The translations under genes were made by a program, and so were the position numbers. Shown here in pieces: positions 62,147 to 64,000 of a stretch of DNA of 64,000 nt (its first letter is position 1; each line of letters begins with the position of its first letter). Source of the stretch: Colwellia ponticola (GTDB lineage: Bacteria; Pseudomonadota; Gammaproteobacteria; Enterobacterales; Alteromonadaceae); assembly GCF_005885605.1 (NCBI RefSeq), contig NZ_SZVP01000003.1:248001-312000 (forward strand). Reading direction: 5' to 3'. Under the pieces are notes generated by a model. That model did not search any database. It was not told the origin of the DNA and saw only the letters and a program-made list of their open reading frames with translations.

Positions 62147-64000
62147 TTACAAGGTTTTATGTAGCTCTTGTATGGTACGTACTGTTGTTATCTCATCAGC
62201 AGCATGCGCCATGCAAGTAGCAAAGGCTGCATTTAATGTTGTTGTGTAAGCAACTTTATAACGTAAGGCTCCGCCACGTAACACTTTTGAGTCTTCAATG
62301 GCTTTACGCCCCTCAGTGGTATTAATGATGTAGCTGTATTCACTATTTTTGATTCTATCAAGAATATGTGGACGACCTTCATGAACTTTATTAACACGTC
62401 GAACAGGAATGCCTGCTTCACGTAAAATCAGTTCAGTACCGTGAGTTGCATCAATATCATAGCCTAAATCAATCATAATTTTTGCTAATTCTAATACGCG
62501 TACTTTATCACTATTTCGTACTGAAATTAAAGCACGACCTGTTTTAGGCACAGAAACACCCGCGCCTAAACACGCTTTAGCATAAGCTTCTTCAAACGTA
62601 TCACCCACGCCCATAACCTCACCCGTTGAGCGCATTTCTGGGCCAACTAATGGATCACTACCATGAAACTTGTTAAACGGTATCACCACTTCTTTAACAG
62701 AGAAGTACGTTGGAATAACTTCCTTAGTAATGCCCTGCTCTTTTAGTGATTTGCCTGCCATGACTCTAGCGCCGACTTTAGCCAGTGGTACTGAGGTTGC
62801 TTTTGATACAAAAGGCACTGTACGTGCTGCACGCGGGTTAACTTCAATGATATAAACTTGATTGTTTTTAACCGCCATTTGCGTATTCATTAAACCGACC
62901 ACACCTAGCTCAAAAGCTAAATCGGTTACTTGCTTGCGCATCACATCTTGAATTTCTTGGCTTAAGCTATAAGCAGGTAATGAACAAGCACTATCGCCTG
63001 AGTGAACACCCGCTTGCTCAATATGCTGCATAATGCCACCAATAACTACGTCTGTACCATCACAAACAACGTCAATATCCACTTCAATGGCATCATCAAG
63101 GAAGCGGTCAAGTAATACTGGTGAGTCATTAGACACGCTTACCGCTTCAGTCATGTAGCGACGTAAGTCGTCTAGGTCATAAACAATTTCCATCGCACGA
63201 CCACCTAAAACATAAGATGGGCGAACCACTAATGGGAAGCCAATACTGTCTGCTTTAAGCATAGCTTCTTCTAATGACGTAACCGTGGCATTTTCAGGTT
63301 GTAATAAACCTAAACGCTCTACCGCTTGTTGGAAGCGCTCTCTATCTTCTGCTCGGTCAATAGCATCAGGAGAAGTACCGATAATAGGTACACCAGCAGC
63401 TTCTAAAGCACGGGCCAATTTAAGTGGTGTTTGACCACCGTATTGCACGATAACGCCTTTAGGTTTTTCAATACGAACAATTTCAAGCACGTCTTCAAAG
63501 GTAATAGATTCAAAGTATAAGCGGTCTGACGTATCGTAATCGGTAGAAACCGTTTCAGGGTTACAGTTAACCATAATAGTTTCATAGCCATCTTCACGTA
63601 GTGCTAATGCCGCATGAACACAACAATAGTCAAACTCAATACCTTGACCAATACGGTTTGGACCACCACCTAAAATCATAATAGATTCTTTGTCAGTTGG
63701 GTTTGATTCACACTCTTCATCGTACGTTGAGTACATATAAGCAGTGTCAGAGCTAAACTCTGCTGCACAGGTATCAACACGTTTATACACTGGATATATA
63801 TTAGCGTTATGACGTTTTTTACGTGTTTCTGCTTCAGATACACCAATAAGGGCAGCTAAACGTGAATCAGCAAAACCTTTACGTTTAAGTTGACGTAAGT
63901 ATTCTGGGGTTAATATTTTTAAACCACCTTCGCTAACTTTTGCTTCTTCTAAAACGATATCTTCAATTTGCACTAAGAACCAACGATCAATCATTGTCAT
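62147..64000 (-). CDS. carB: Carbamoyl-phosphate synthase large chain (5' part cut by window edge)
   Basis: These are the last 617 of about 1,070 residues; the first methionine shown is internal. CarB makes carbamoyl phosphate for arginine and pyrimidines from bicarbonate, ATP and glutamine-derived ammonia. Visible are the end of the oligomerisation domain, the second ATP-grasp half starting [69 protein letters not shown], and the C-terminal allosteric MGS-like domain (about 480-617). Gene order carB-greA is common in this group; carA should lie just beyond the window. Confidence 0.96.
   Translation of the reverse strand: MTMIDRWFLVQIEDIVLEEAKVSEGGLKILTPEYLRQLKRKGFADSRLAALIGVSEAETRKKRHNANIYPVYKRVDTCAAEFSSDTAYMYSTYDEECESNPTDKESIMILGGGPNRIGQGIEFDYCCVHAALALREDGYETIMVNCNPETVSTDYDTSDRLYFESITFEDVLEIVRIEKPKGVIVQYGGQTPLKLARALEAAGVPIIGTSPDAIDRAEDRERFQQAVERLGLLQPENATVTSLEEAMLKADSIGFPLVVRPSYVLGGRAMEIVYDLDDLRRYMTEAVSVSNDSPVLLDRFLDDAIEVDIDVVCDGTDVVIGGIMQHIEQAGVHSGDSACSLPAYSLSQEIQDVMRKQVTDLAFELGVVGLMNTQMAVKNNQVYIIEVNPRAARTVPFVSKATSVPLAKVGARVMAGKSLKEQGITKEVIPTYFSVKEVVIPFNKFHGSDPLVGPEMRSTGEVMGVGDTFEEAYAKACLGAGVSVPKTGRALISVRNSDKVRVLELAKIMIDLGYDIDATHGTELILREAGIPVRRVNKVHEGRPHILDRIKNSEYSYIINTTEGRKAIEDSKVLRGGALRYKVAYTTTLNAAFATCMAHAADEITTVRTIQELHKTL

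Overview
The window is a low-GC gammaproteobacterial chromosome segment, most like a cold-water marine Alteromonadales genome of the Colwellia/Thalassotalea type. This is inferred from AT-rich codon use, a PEP-CTERM surface protein, the CHASE/PAS/GGDEF-EAL proteins, the OsmC-YcaO fusion, and the gene order carB-greA-yhbY-rlmE-ftsH-folP-glmM-tpiA-secG-tRNA-Leu. No species can be proven from sequence alone. Both ends cut genes: a polyamine-binding protein (potD-like) on the left and carB on the right.

Layout. 1-6.7 kb: potD end, a MaoC-like hydratase, rimO, an orphan PEP-CTERM protein and a BCCT choline/betaine transporter. 6.9-14 kb: ModF-like double ABC ATPase, CPA2 cation/proton antiporter, a large choice-of-anchor-I lipoprotein and a DUF1624-type membrane acyltransferase. 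14-20.3 kb: an HxlR regulator divergent from an aldehyde dehydrogenase, a 2OG-Fe(II) oxygenase, RidA, and the OsmC-YcaO protein, which is functionally tied to RimO. 20.5-25.3 kb: SulP anion transporter, NCS2 purine permease and hypoxanthine phosphoribosyltransferase, a purine-salvage pair. 25.4-28.9 kb: a Cpx-type envelope-stress module (Spy/CpxP-like chaperone, divergent cpxR-cpxA, NlpC/P60 lipoprotein) with a perfect Cpx box. 28.9-36 kb: two GGDEF-EAL proteins, the second preceded by a 15-bp minisatellite that encodes a small pentapeptide-like leader, then a PaaI thioesterase and a Qnr-like pentapeptide-repeat protein.

36.3-51.5 kb is a steroid/bile-acid catabolic cluster: thiolase and 7alpha-HSDH-like SDR on the + strand; a seven-gene minus-strand run (MBL hydrolase, AMP ligase, KstD-like dehydrogenase, FadD3-like ligase, two acyl-CoA dehydrogenases that look like one heteromeric enzyme, LeuB-like dehydrogenase); and a divergent MFS transporter plus KshA-like Rieske oxygenase. 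KstD and KshA together would open ring B of 3-ketosteroids. The reductase KshB and the ring-A/B meta-cleavage enzymes are not in the window.

51.8-64 kb: an outer-membrane barrel protein, two copies of a dispersed repeat, then the housekeeping block. That block carries a secreted GlcG/HbpS-like gene inserted between rlmE and ftsH. Gammaproteobacterial synteny, which usually continues to rimP-nusA-infB, breaks just past tRNA-Leu(GAG), where the repeats lie.

The most unusual items are the hypermutable-looking leader ORF upstream of the CHASE GGDEF-EAL gene, a MITE-like repeat family with one full-length copy ending 17 bases before a start codon, the catalytically complementary acyl-CoA dehydrogenase pair, and a perfect 13-bp inverted repeat resembling integron attC ends. 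I found no rRNA, CRISPR array, transposase or integrase.
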